Assembly (NCBI GenBank): GCA_963580455.1
Contig: OY756972.1
Span: forward strand, 17,437,001-17,501,000
Source: Euonymus europaeus
Taxonomy: Eukaryota > Streptophyta > Magnoliopsida > Celastrales > Celastraceae
Length of the DNA: 64,000 nt
Direction of reading: 5' to 3'
Position numbers and translations under genes: made by a program. This document shows, in pieces, positions 32,195 to 42,975 of the stretch; within the stretch, counting starts at the first letter, position 1; every line of letters starts with the position of its first letter. The notes beneath the pieces were generated by a model, which had not been told where the DNA came from, made no database searches, and was given only the letters and a program-made list of their open reading frames with translations.

Positions 32195-35100
32195 ATGGGG
32201 CTGAATAGGGCATTCTCACTTGTTTCCCTCTTCATTTTCCTTTTGATTACTTTGTTTCCGATTGTTGCTTCTGATCCTACGGAGGAAGCACAGGCCCTGC
32301 TTGGTTGGAAAGCCAGTTTTCAAAACCAATCTCAGCCTCTCTTGTCTTCATGGTCCATTCTCAATTCAACCAAAGCAAGACATTGCACCTGGTTCGGAGT
32401 ATCTTGCAACAGTGCTGGAAGTATCACTATGATTAACCTTACCAGTTGTGGCATACTTGGTACGCTCTACAACTTTTCATTCTCCTCTTTTTCCAATCTC
32501 TCATATTTTAATCTTAGCATCAATGCACTCCATGGTTCCATCCCTCCTGAACTCAATCATCTCTCCAACCTCATCCGCCTTGATTTGTCGAGGAATCAGT
32601 TTTCAGGGCAAATCCCACCTACACTTGGCCATCTAACTCATCTGGAGGCTCTTGTGCTCAATGATAATCAACTAAATGGCTCAATTCCTCAAGAAATTGG
32701 TCAGCTAAAGCCCCTCAATGAGCTTGACCTGTCCAACAACTTTCTAGGTGGATCCATTCCAACTTCTTTAGGTAATATGAGTCACTTGACTAGTTTGAAT
32801 CTCTACAATAATTCACTATCCGGTTCCATTCCACCAGAACTTGGTGAGCTCTCCAAGCTTGTCCTCCTACAGTTGTCAACCAATAGACTTTCAGGACCAA
32901 TTCCACCTGCAATTGGATTGTTAACTAATCTCCAAGTCCTTCAGTTACATCACAATCAATTGTCAGGGAAAATCCCACCTGCACTTGGCCAGCTAACTCA
33001 TCTGGAGGCTCTTGTGCTCAATGATAATCAACTAAATGGCTCAATTCCTCAAGAAATAGGTCAGCTTAAGTCCCTCATTGGGCTTCAACTGTACAATAAC
33101 TTTCTAGATGGAGCCATTCCCACTTCTTTGGGTAATATGAGAAACTTGACTGACTTGAATCTCTTCGGCAATTCACTATCCGGTTCCATCCCTCGAGAAC
33201 TAGGTCAGCTCTCCAAAATTGTTTTCTTTCAGTTGCAGCAAAATCAGTTGAACGGTTCCATTCCTCGGGAAATAGGAAATCTAAGCTCTGTTTATGATCT
33301 AGATGTGAGCAATAATAATCTCAGTGGTCAAATTCCGACTTCATTTGATGGTCTAGGAGGTATTTGTTATCTTTACCTATATAATAACACTCTATCTGGC
33401 AACATACCTAAAGAGATTGGAAACTTGACGGCTCTTCTTCACTTGCAGTTGAGTGGTAATCAACTTAGTGGTTCAATTCCAACTTTCCTTGAAAATTTGA
33501 GCAGTTTACAGAATTTGCAGCTGAAACAAAATTTATATTCTGGGTTAATCCCTGAAGAATTGGGAAGATTGAAGACCCTTCTTTCATTAGATTTAAGTGA
33601 AAATAAGTTAAATGGTTCTCTTCCAACATCATTGGGAAATCTAAGCAAATTGGAAACTTTCAGTGTAAGCCAAAATCAACTCTCTGGATCCATTCCTATA
33701 GAAATAGGAAATTTGACGAACTTGAAATTTCTTGTTTTGTATGACAACATGCTCACTGGTTACTTACCCGAAAATGTTTGTGGCGGTAGATTACTCGAGT
33801 ATTTTGGCATAAGCAATAACCATTTGGTAGGCTCTGTACCTAAAGACATGAGAGACTGCACAAGCTTGACGAGAGTCCGTCTTAATGACAACCAACTAGA
33901 AGGAAATATAGCTTCAGACTTTGGAGTCTATCCAAATTTGACCTTTATTGATATGAGCCGCAATAGATTTTTCGGAGAAATCTCACCTAAGTGGGGTCAA
34001 TGCTCACAATTAGCAGCTCTATGGATTGCCAGGAATAACATGAGTGGTAAGATTCCTCCAGAGATTGGAAATTGGACTCAGCTACAAGATCTTGATTTTT
34101 CTATGAATCATTTGGTCGGGGGGATCCCGAGTGAGTTGGGAAAGTTGACTAATTTGTCTAGACTGAGGTTGAATGGAAATGATCTTTCTGGTCGTATTCC
34201 TCCTGAGGTGGGATCACTTACTAATCTCGAGGTTCTGGACTTATCAAGGAACATATTGAGCAGCATGCCTGACAGAATGGGAGACTTGTTGAAACTCCAT
34301 CACTTGAATTTGAGTTGCAACAAATTGAGCCAAAGAATTCCTATTCACCTTGCTGAACTAGTTCACCTTTCTGAACTTGATTTGAGTTATAACTTGCTTA
34401 TCGGAGAAATACCATCACAATTCACAAAGTTGCAAGACTTGGTGATGCTAAATCTCTCCTTCAATAATCTTTCGGGTCCTGTTCCAGACAGCAAGGCGTT
34501 TCAAGCACTTCAAGGAAACAAGGGATTGTGTGGCAATGTGAGTGGATTGCAAGCATGTCAACTGCCACGCAAGGAAAATACACATGGTCCACCAAAGAGC
34601 CATAAAATTGTGTTTATAGTTGTGCTTCCTCTCTTAGGAGCACTTGCTATATCCTTTGTGGTAATTCTTGTGTTTCATAGATTCCAACGACCAAGAAAAG
34701 GCGACTCAGAGAACAATCAACAATCACCTTCATTATCTATTTTTGATGCAACAGTGAAATTTGAAGACATCATGGAAGCGACCAACAACTTTGATGCCAT
34801 GTATTGCATTGGGGAAGGGGGGCATGGAACTGTCTATAAAGTTGACCTTCCATCAGGTGATATTGTAGCTGTCAAGAGATTCCACTCTTTACTTGACGAC
34901 AGTAACAATTCAGAAGATCAAAAAGAGTTTTTCAACGAGGTCAATGCCTTAACAGAGATAAAACATCGAAATATTGTGAAACTCTATGGCTTCTGCACAC
35001 ATTCAAAGTACACATTCTTAGTCTATGATTATCTTCAGAGAGGTAGCTTGGCCAAAATTCTAAGCAACGATGAGGAAGCGAAAGAATTGGATTGGTGGCG

Positions 35101-35684
35101 GAGGGTGAATGTCATCAAAGGTGTCTCTCTCGCCTTGTCTTACATGCACCATGATCTGTCATCGCCATTCATTCATAGAGACATATCGAGCAAAAATATT
35201 TTGCTAGACTTGGAATACGAAGCTCATGTTTCTGACTTTGGCACCGCCAAGCTTCTCAAGCCGGACTCATCTAATTGGTCAAAACTAGCTGGAACACATG
35301 GATACATTGCACCAGGTAGATTTACATCCTTTTGTCACATCCAAAAATTTTATGTATAGAATCATATTCACCATTTTATTTTAATCTACAGAGCTTGCTT
35401 ACACGATGAAAATTACTGAAAAGTGTGACGTATATAGCTTTGGAGTGTTGGCACTAGAAGTTCTCAAAGGGAGTCATCCAGGCGATATCATGTCAATTGC
35501 ATCATCTTCATCTGCTAGTCTACAAGTTAAACTTAATGATTTGTTAGACCAGCGCCTCTTACCTCCACCACACAAGGTTCTTGACAAACTGAATCGCATC
35601 ATGGAGTTGGCCGTTTCATGCATAGATGTGAAACCACAATGTAGGCCGACCATGCAACTCGTTTCTAAGTTACTATCCGACTGA
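32195..35684 (+). CDS. LRR receptor-like kinase, MIK2-like (copy 2, complete)
   Basis: There are two exons, 32195-35315 and 35392-35684. The 76-bp intron is GT-AG, and joining GCACCAG to AGCTTGCT restores APELAYTMK. The product is 1137 aa. Signal peptide (about 1-25), LRR cap (CTWFGVSC), a long LRR array with four more repeats than copy 1, a transmembrane helix near 805-829, then a complete RD kinase. Kinase landmarks are I872-GEGGHGTVYK, K894, H994-RD, D1014-FG, GTHGYIAPE, DVYSFGVLALEVLKG and the C-lobe ending RPTMQLVSKLLSD. All catalytic residues are present. Members of this group (MDIS1-interacting receptor-like kinase 2) act as plasma-membrane peptide sensors in immunity and pollen-tube guidance. 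The ligand of this copy cannot be inferred. It lies 2.65 kb downstream of truncated copy 1. Confidence 0.93.
35316..35391 (+). other. Intron of RLK copy 2
   Basis: The donor is CCAG|GTAGAT and the acceptor is AATCTACAG|AGCTT. It lies within the conserved APE motif of the kinase domain. Confidence 0.9.
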
Positions 35685-37186
35685 ATATTTAGAAGGTCTT
35701 CGTAGCTTGTGAAAGGTTTGTTTTCCTCCTATTTAGTATTCTCCAAGTCATTTATTTCTAGTGTTGTTATTGGAAAATGATTAAAGCTCAGCTACTTTCT
35801 TTACTGTTAATGCTTTTGGTTTCTTACTCTCTTGTATGATAAAATCCAAAGTTTGCTATATATGCATATGACTTACTTTCATTATTTAATGAAATCTGAA
35901 TGCCTAGCAGTTCATTAGTAGTGTCTTGGCAAGGTAGATGTATTAGACACCACGCATGTTACTGTCCAGCATTCTAACCTTATACAATATGCATTGGATG
36001 ATGCAATAAATGTGCACCACTTACCTTCAATAGATGGCAAATTTTTGAGGACCCTGGAGTCTGGATTGATAAAACAGAACTCTTGTTTAGGAAAACGTTA
36101 TTGACTCCAACTGATATGGATCGGGGGATTAATCATAAGGTTTAAGGTTTAGCGTTTAGATTGGAGTACCATTAGTACTCTGTCAAGTGGGAGGGTGTCA
36201 ATATAGATTGAGGAGAATTGGTTTGGATGATATGGATTTACTGCTGGTACTGATATTTACTGTTGGTTTGTGTGTGAAGCTGCTGAGAAACAAAGAAGAA
36301 ACCTTGCCCTCATTTATTGACAAGGTAATTAATAAGGTGAAATTGTTGTTTCGGCTTTCAGGTAGGTTAATTACATTTTTAGATTCTGATGTTTTGTGTT
36401 TTGAATCTTGAACAGGTGCCTCTAGGAGTGTTCATCATAAATAAGCATGTCTTCTGAAAGTACTCAAGTTTTGTGCAGTTAAGGAAGCAAATTATGAGAT
36501 AATATGTAAGAACATCTCGAAATCACTGATGAAGAGATTAGTAAATAATGTTGTACTTTTGCATATTATCTTTAATTAGCAATCAAGGAAAAAATAAGTT
36601 GTAAAGTCCATCAATCAATTGCAAGTGAACTAATTAGGAGTCACTGCTGGCCCTGTCTTGCATTGTTTGCAGATAAATTTTTGTCAAAGTAAATAATTTG
36701 TTCCTCTCTAATAATCATCCTATTGGTAATCATCTATAAGCATCTCAGCTAAACTTGAATCATTCCTCGTTCACTTGGTGAAAAAGGACTGATATTGTTG
36801 ACTGGTTCAATCAAAACAACATGTAAAGTAGATCAAAAGAATGAAGTTAACATGAAGTCTTAAACATTGAGAGTGACGACTTGAGTGCTATTGGTCATTT
36901 AGAACTATTCACTCTGTCGATGCATTATCAGAACATGACCAAGACCAAGACCAAGACGTCCAAAAGATTATAGTCTTTCGACGTGTACTGGCACTGTCGG
37001 TGCAGAGTGTAAGTAGTGGCAGGGAGTTCTGGCATATATTCAAGGAAATTATGAGCAACTTTAGTGAGGAAAAGTTTAGGGGTAGACTTTTCAAGTCTTC
37101 TTGATCTTTGCTACTACCACATGCTATATATATATATATGTATATGTATATGTATATATACAATTACAAAATTAACTAGAAATGCA
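35685..37186. other. 3' flank of RLK copy 2
   Basis: No gene is supported. The segment 35685-36550 has no counterpart in copy 1, where it was deleted together with the kinase end. From 36551 onward the sequence is nearly identical to 29399-30033. A TA/TATG microsatellite lies at 37124-37160. Confidence 0.65.
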
Positions 37187-37575
37187 CAGGCGAACATGTG
37201 AAGAACTGCACAAGCATGTCTAGAATCTATCTTAACGGCAACCAATTCAAAAGGAGTATAGATATAGACATTGGAGTCCATCCAAATTTGACGTTCATAT
37301 TGATAGAAGCCGCAACCAATTTTATGGAGAAACCTCAGTCAGCTACTCCATGGATTGCCAGGAATAGCATAACTGATTGTCCATTGCATCATCTTTCTCG
37401 GCTACTTTCCGAGTTAAAATTGAGGATTTGTTAGAGCAATGCCTTTCACCTCCTCAGCAAAAAGTTCTTGATAAATTGAACCTCATCATGCACATGACCA
37501 TTTCATGCTTAGATGTCAATCCACAATTAAAGTAGGCCAACCATGCTCCTTGTTTCTCAATTATTATCCGACTAA
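37187..37575 (+). pseudogene. LRR-RLK relic (copy b): LRR piece fused to kinase C-terminus
   Basis: It starts like relic a (KNCTSMSRIYLNGNQ, GVHPNLTFI), continues with WIARNS, and then a kinase C-terminal tail (QCLSPPQQKVLDKLNLIM, SCLDVNPQ). A one-base shift at about 37533 precedes RPTMLLVSQLLSD and a stop. Transmembrane and kinase core are absent, so this is an internally deleted third receptor of the same family. Confidence 0.75.
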
Positions 37576-39294
37576 AGTTTGGTTGCATGCCATCTATTGC
37601 TTGTATTGTTGCTGGAAATGCTACCTACACTGCCCTGATCTCCTGTGTTTTCAAAACCATAAATGCCATCAACTACTCCAACCATATCATTCTGATCGAT
37701 ATTATCTCTTCTTGAAGAGATGGACTCTCACTTCGTGTGCTGACTGTTGGCCGCATTCCTACTTACGAGGATGACGAATTCTATGATCGACTCTAGCCCG
37801 AACATTTGCTTATATAGTCATCACTTGCTCTATCATTAACTTGCATCCAAGTCTTGTCTAAGATCTTTCTCTATGCGATTTTCAAAACAACAATCTGATG
37901 ATATTAGAATGAAAGTGATGATAGAGATGATTTTTCTACCAAGTTGTGAGCTAACTTGTTGGTAACCATATCCTAATATTTGTCAAGCCATTTCCAGTTC
38001 CATGTATGAGTTGAACTCATTCCAAGTTCCAACGTCTACCAAGTACCAAGTAATAGAATATAGAAATGATACGAGAAGTTAAGATGGAAGTTGATAAGGA
38101 CCTTGCAAGAGAGAAAACAGTACTGGAATGGCTCCCGGGGAATTCCATCACAAAGTAGTTACGCAAATGTTGCCAGATCCCTCACAAGTGCTTCTCTGCA
38201 TCCTCAGCTGGTTCATGAATATCACTTTGGCACTACTAGTACTTATTGTATAGGGCCGCAAACCAAGAAATTAAACCATTACTTAAATGTTATCACCGAA
38301 AGAAAATGCAGATTAGTGTCATAAAAACAACTTCAATTAACAACATATTTAATTAACTTTTTTTTTTGGGTGGTTTAAGAGAGTTGTTTTGCGTTGTCAA
38401 AGGTAATATTCATTTCTTCAATACGTTCTTTCTAAATCTACAATTATGCATGCCAGCACACAAATGATGCGGCACTTATTTTTTCTACACTGACTTTAAT
38501 TTGTTGGTGTTTTGCGATATTCAAAAAAATTTACATGTGTGTTTAGTTCATAAATTAAAGAATAGAGGAATGGCAAATGTTTTGTATACTTAAGGCATAA
38601 ACCCAAGTTCAATTCCTACAATATAAATATCAAAAGATGGGCCTTGGACCTCGGGGCTCTTGGGGCCTTTGATTTCTTCTCCATGACTTAGTTTTTTTCC
38701 CCTTCTCCAACACTTCTCCTTTCTATTTTCCTGGAAAAGGTTTTTGACTTAATCAAAAACTAATTGATCTTATCTTCACCAGTTTTTTAAGAAAAAACGT
38801 TCCTCCATGATTTGTGTTTTTGAACGGTTTTGAAAAACAGAAGAAGATGTTCGTCTATATACAGTAAAAAAGCCTTTCTTCAAGGCTTACATTTAATATA
38901 TGTGAGAAAGACAAAAAGATAGTGTTGTAATTCATAGAATTTTTTGAGTGCAGAAAAATTCTATTACAAAGAGTGATTGGACTGTTTTATCTTGGGACGA
39001 CGTTATTGTATACTGCTAACGCAGAAAGATTCTATTACAAAGAGTGATTTGACTGTTTTATCTTGGGACTACGTTATTGTATACTGCTAGCACGATTCGG
39101 AGGCAGAGCCATGAAATCGTCTTAAAGAGAGCAATCTAGTTTGTGACTCAGCCATCTCCTCTCTTCTTGGTTCGGTTGGTTTTTCTAGTTTCGTTATTTT
39201 GCAGAATTTTCAGGTAATATTTATTAGTTTTCTAGTTGTTGTTTCAACAAGTCATATTCAAACATGCATCACAAGATCTAAATGATGTTACCTA
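37576..39294. other. Intergenic region with a 71-bp tandem repeat
   Basis: No gene is recognised. Open frames at 37505-37774 and 38091-38324 lack any domain or supporting structure. The tandem repeat at 38951-39092 is listed separately. Confidence 0.4.
38951..39092. repeat. Two-copy tandem repeat, period 71 bp
   Basis: Both units run from CAGAAA(A/G)ATTCTATTACAA through TTATCTTGGGAC to GTATACTGCTA. They start at 38951 and 39022 and differ at a few positions. Confidence 0.85.
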
Positions 39295-39546
39295 CTACAG
39301 TTGATCTAAACAATCGAAATGCTTCTTAACATTAAACAATAGCTTCTCTGGTAACTGACAACCCGTATGCATCTGCGTCAGGTTCCGTACAACATTGCCC
39401 CCAAAAACCTTCCTACAGCTCTCTATCTTGACTCCTCCCTGCAATTCAGACAGATCACGAGCCGAGTCGAGTTTCAGCAAATTCTTCAATGACGCTATAG
39501 CCTCGAAGACATTTTGACTCAACCGCTGCAGCCTCTTCTGCATCAC
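39295..39546 (-). pseudogene. Fragment of a conserved plant protein (possibly ASG1-like)
   Basis: The 83-residue frame contains LQRLSQNVFEAIASLKNLL, ESCRKVFGGNVVRNLTQM and CQLPEKLLFNVKKHFD. From memory this resembles an internal part of the plant ALTERED SEED GERMINATION 1 type proteins of unknown function; I am not sure of the name. The frame opens right after CATCCTCAG, which could be a splice acceptor, and ends in a stop (CLDQL) where relatives would continue. No other exon is seen within 300 bp, and a hAT element starts 60 bp further upstream on this strand. It is most likely a gene fragment. Confidence 0.4.
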
Positions 39547-39600
39547 TGAGGATGGCTACGGGTCCTTATTGGCACACGTATGTAGTGCTGCTCTAGAGGA

Positions 39601-39608
39601 CCCCTCAG
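39601..39608. repeat. 8-bp target-site duplication CCCCTCAG, left copy
   Basis: It is repeated exactly at 41686-41693. Confidence 0.9.
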
Positions 39609-41685
39609 CAGGGGCGGCCCTGAGGGCGGGCCAGCATGGGCAACCGCCCTGGGCCCCTGAAATTTGGGGGCCCAAAAAAATTAATTTTTTTTAAACTTAT
39701 ATATAATGTGAGGGGGTAAAGATATGATAATAGATTAAATATGAATGGAAAACATCAAAATGTTCAAAAGAGGTTGCTTGAAATAAACATACCTAACATA
39801 TATATAGATATATATATGTATGTATGTATGGGTGTATACATAACAATATTTTCTTGACTTCCTAGAAGTTTCTGATAAGTGTCAGAATATACATTCTAAA
39901 ATTGATTACATATAGACATTTATAAATGATTAAGGTTTAAAGTGATGTATTTGTGCATTAAACTCCAAATATTATTTTGGACATCACTTTATTATTTTAA
40001 GTGACATTTTGCTTCCTTGTCATTTAAACCCAAGAAATTGTGAAATTCTTGATCTATAAGTAAAAATATGTCATCCATGACATCACCATCATTTGCCTAA
40101 ATAAATATCATGATATTTATATGTGTGATATTTATAATATTTATATGTGTGATATTTTTAATATTTATATGTGTGATATTTTTATGTTATTATATTTATA
40201 TTTAAAATATCATGATATTTACATAATATTTTTGTCTATAAAAGGAAATGAGGTCTTTGATGATGGAGGATTGCAAGATTTCAAGATTCCAAAATTCCAA
40301 AATTCCAAGATTTGAAGAATTGAAGAAACAAAGCAAGAAGAAGAAATCTTTTGGAGGAAGAACAAAGAAGGGGAAAAAGGGTTGTATTTCTTAGCTTGTA
40401 TTTCTTATGTTTTATATTTTGCTTAATTATGTATAATTAAACTTTTGTAGTTAGGGCTTAACTTTGAAGCCCTAAACATGATTTCAATTATATAAGTTGT
40501 GTGGTGTGGATTGCAAATTTTCTTATAAGAATGATGATTTTGATTTTTCCATGTTATTTGAATTCTAATATTTTTGTTTCTTTGATTAGCTAACTTTGAA
40601 ACATGTATTAGAGTTAATTGTTGTAGAACATGATCAATTACCTTGTTGAATATGTTCTTATTTGCAACATATAATTCGGTTAAACGAATTATGAAAAATC
40701 AATTCTTGAATATCTAAGTACAAACACCATATATTAGGATTCTTGTAACATTCATATTCTCTTTACTCCTATTGGGTTTTTAATTGTTAATTAATGCAAA
40801 CACCATGCTAGATTTCAATTAAGAATACACGTACTGAGGTAAACACCGTGCACTGTACATGCACCTAAGAGAGAATCATACAACTTGAGTTTGACCATGA
40901 CCTTGTTGCGAATGTTGTCATCATATTTTTATTGAAAATTTCAATCTACCATTTCTTATAAATTGTTTGATTGTTTTGTGGTGGTTAGTGAGTCCTAGCA
41001 AGGATCTTTGGAAATTGAAACTCATCATTTAATATTCTTATTTTTAATACTAATGTTTTTTTTATTTTATGTTATAAGACTTAAACACCCCCCTTAACAA
41101 TTATGTGTAAATTATATTCAAGTGTTAGGTTGTATATTTATTAGTATCACTCCTTGTGGGATCGACTTTTACTTGTCCATTATATAATATTTGAACAGTT
41201 ATAAGATTATATTAAATTGTTACTAACGACATAACAGTTTCCTTTAGATAGGCTAAGACATGTAGTGAGAATAATTCTGGGATTTGAGCTTTTAGGTGGC
41301 TTGATAAGATATAAGGTTTTGAATCACACTTTTTATCTTCATTTTCGTTTTTTTCATTTTGATCACTTTTTTAAAACAAAAATTAAATCTGGACAAAAAT
41401 AGGATACTACAATTGTAATGACTGATTTTAATTTTAATGCAATGAAATTTAAGGCGTGATTACCTAACCTCCCAAAATTGGGTTTCAGCCATCAAAAAAT
41501 TCTTGTTACTCTATTTGCTTAAATTTTGATTACTGATTTAGAATTGGACATTGGACGCCAAAAAAAAAAATCTTCAGCATTACCCGCAACCCAAAAAAAA
41601 AATTCGGAGCGCGGCCCCGAATCCCGCCCTAAGGGGCCTCCAATTAATTTGCCGCCCCGGCCCCAAATATGGCAGGGCAGCCCTG
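39609..41685. mobile_element. Non-autonomous hAT transposon carrying a nested solo LTR
   Basis: The terminal sequences are CAGGGGCGGCCCTG at the left and, inverted, CAGGGCTGCCCTG at the right. They are flanked by an exact 8-bp duplication. The left end (GGGCCCCTGAAATTTGGGGG) matches the right end of the hAT at 23781-24869 inverted, so both belong to one family. The right end retains degenerate transposon-type coding (41526-41690). Without the inserted LTR the element is about 0.7 kb. A segment at about 41389-41412 (GGACAAAAATAGGATACTACA) resembles the terminus of the Ogre LTR and may be another small insertion. Confidence 0.87.
39873..41236. mobile_element. Solo LTR of an unidentified LTR retrotransposon
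   Basis: A 1364-bp segment starts TGATAAGTGTC and ends CGACATAACA. It is flanked by a perfect 5-bp duplication GTTTC (39868-39872 and 41237-41241). It includes a TATA box (TCTATAAAAGG at 40236), downstream poly(A)-type AT-rich sequence and the string TTGTGGGATCGAC near 41155, which is common near the 3' end of gypsy LTRs. No internal coding region remains, as expected after LTR-LTR recombination. The strand is likely + from the TATA position. Confidence 0.8.
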
Positions 41686-41693
41686 CCCCTCAG
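41686..41693. repeat. 8-bp target-site duplication CCCCTCAG, right copy
   Basis: This is the exact repeat of 39601-39608. Confidence 0.9.
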
Positions 41694-42011
41694 ACCAGTC
41701 GTGGCTGCGCATCAAGACATTCACGACCCTAGCCTCGTCCATACTAGTATAGCCCAACCAACACTTGAGAGTTGCAGGCATTGCAACAGTTTTTGAACTC
41801 TTGAGTTGGGTTAGTGTGATGTGGAAGGAGTATTAATACAACTGGCATTATGTACTGCTCAGCAACTAACGAGCACGCATGCATTACATGTTCAACAAAT
41901 CTGTTACAAGTAATTAAGTGAAAGTTGCATGTGAAGAAGAATGAAAATTTGAATATATGCGTATACATACCAAGTAAACAATTGTGTGACACAATTTTTT
42001 TATGAGCTTCC
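41694..42011 (+). promoter_or_regulatory. Upstream region of the 186-aa gene
   Basis: These 318 bases separate the hAT right end from the start codon at 42012 and must hold at least the proximal promoter and 5' UTR. I see no confident TATA box. Confidence 0.35.
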
Positions 42012-42975
42012 ATGGACTCAACCTCGTCAGCAGCGCCAGTTCTGGGAGTCGATGACGAGTGGGAGCTCTGCAATGACGACGGCTTTATATACAAGCGCAA
42101 GAAGCGCCTGCTGGTCGATGACCCAGAGCGCGTCTCAACGGCAACGGATCCGGAGTTAGAGAGGAGAAGCAGAAGAGAGCGTAAGCGGAAGACTCTTTCG
42201 AGACTCAAGAGGGAGTACCAGAGTGAGATCAACCAGTGGGAGAATTTGTTGAGCACCTTGCATGCGATGCAGAAGAAGACGCAACATCAGATTAATTTGC
42301 AACAAGAACAGCAAGAGGAGGATGATATGACGTCGCTTTCAAATTCCCCTCCCAGAGAAGTTCAAGGGGGCAAGGATAGTGAGGGGTCTTTAGTCGATGA
42401 GCTCCTTTTGCAGGTGACACATTTTCTTCCTCCAATTCGGTGACTTTAACGCCTTTTCTTTTGTGTACTGGATCTTGAATGCTCTGGATTTAATTGATCA
42501 TCTCACTTCATATTCCAAGAATTACACTCTCAAAGTGGAGGGGGTGATATGGACCCAAATGATCTCCCTAGGGTTTGATGATGGAAAAAGATTAAGATTT
42601 GAATGCAGTATTATTTTTTTTATGGGTTTCTTTTCAGATCAAACTAGCGGCACTGGCACATACTGAATGCGCCCTGTTCAATTACTTTTGATTTAAAATC
42701 TGAGTCTAAAATACAATTTCCATGATGTTACATTCATTTAAACTTTAAAGTTTGCTGAATAATTAGCTCTGTGTATAAGCTCTCCATTTGGACTGATCTT
42801 GAGTTTTGAATTGCAGATAGAGGCACAGGAAGTAATAATCCATGATGTTTCAAATCTATGTGATGTTGTTGAAGCTATGTGTAATGTCCAAGAGGAACTA
42901 CTAAAGAAGCAGTTTTTCGATCTTGCAATATGGGCTTCGCCTGAAGAGCTCGTGGCATCGCTCTGTGATGAGTAA
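42012..42975 (+). CDS. Two-exon gene, 186-aa charged coiled-coil protein of unknown function
   Basis: Exon 1 is 42012-42413 and exon 2 is 42817-42975. The 403-bp GT-AG intron is phase 0 (LLLQ|IEAQ). The predicted protein starts MDSTSSAAPVLGVDDEWELCNDDGFIYKR, a compact acidic and aromatic motif. A basic helix follows (RRSRRERKRKTLSRLKREYQSEINQWENLL), probably a coiled coil with a nuclear-localisation-like stretch, then a glutamine/glutamate-rich linker. The C-terminus is a helix-rich tail (NLCDVVEAMCNVQEELLKKQFFDLAIWASPEELVASLCDE). The pattern looks like a conserved plant unknown, but I cannot assign a function. The donor-like GATGA|GTAAG at the stop leaves open a further exon, though the in-frame TAA makes this end natural. 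The GC-richer exon 1 contrasts with its AT-rich surroundings. Confidence 0.75.

Noticed and set aside
41744..42256. 170-aa minus-strand frame overlapping the 186-aa gene
   Set aside because: It is antisense to exon 1 of the + strand gene, which has a supported intron, phase and protein-like composition. The antisense frame shows no domain.
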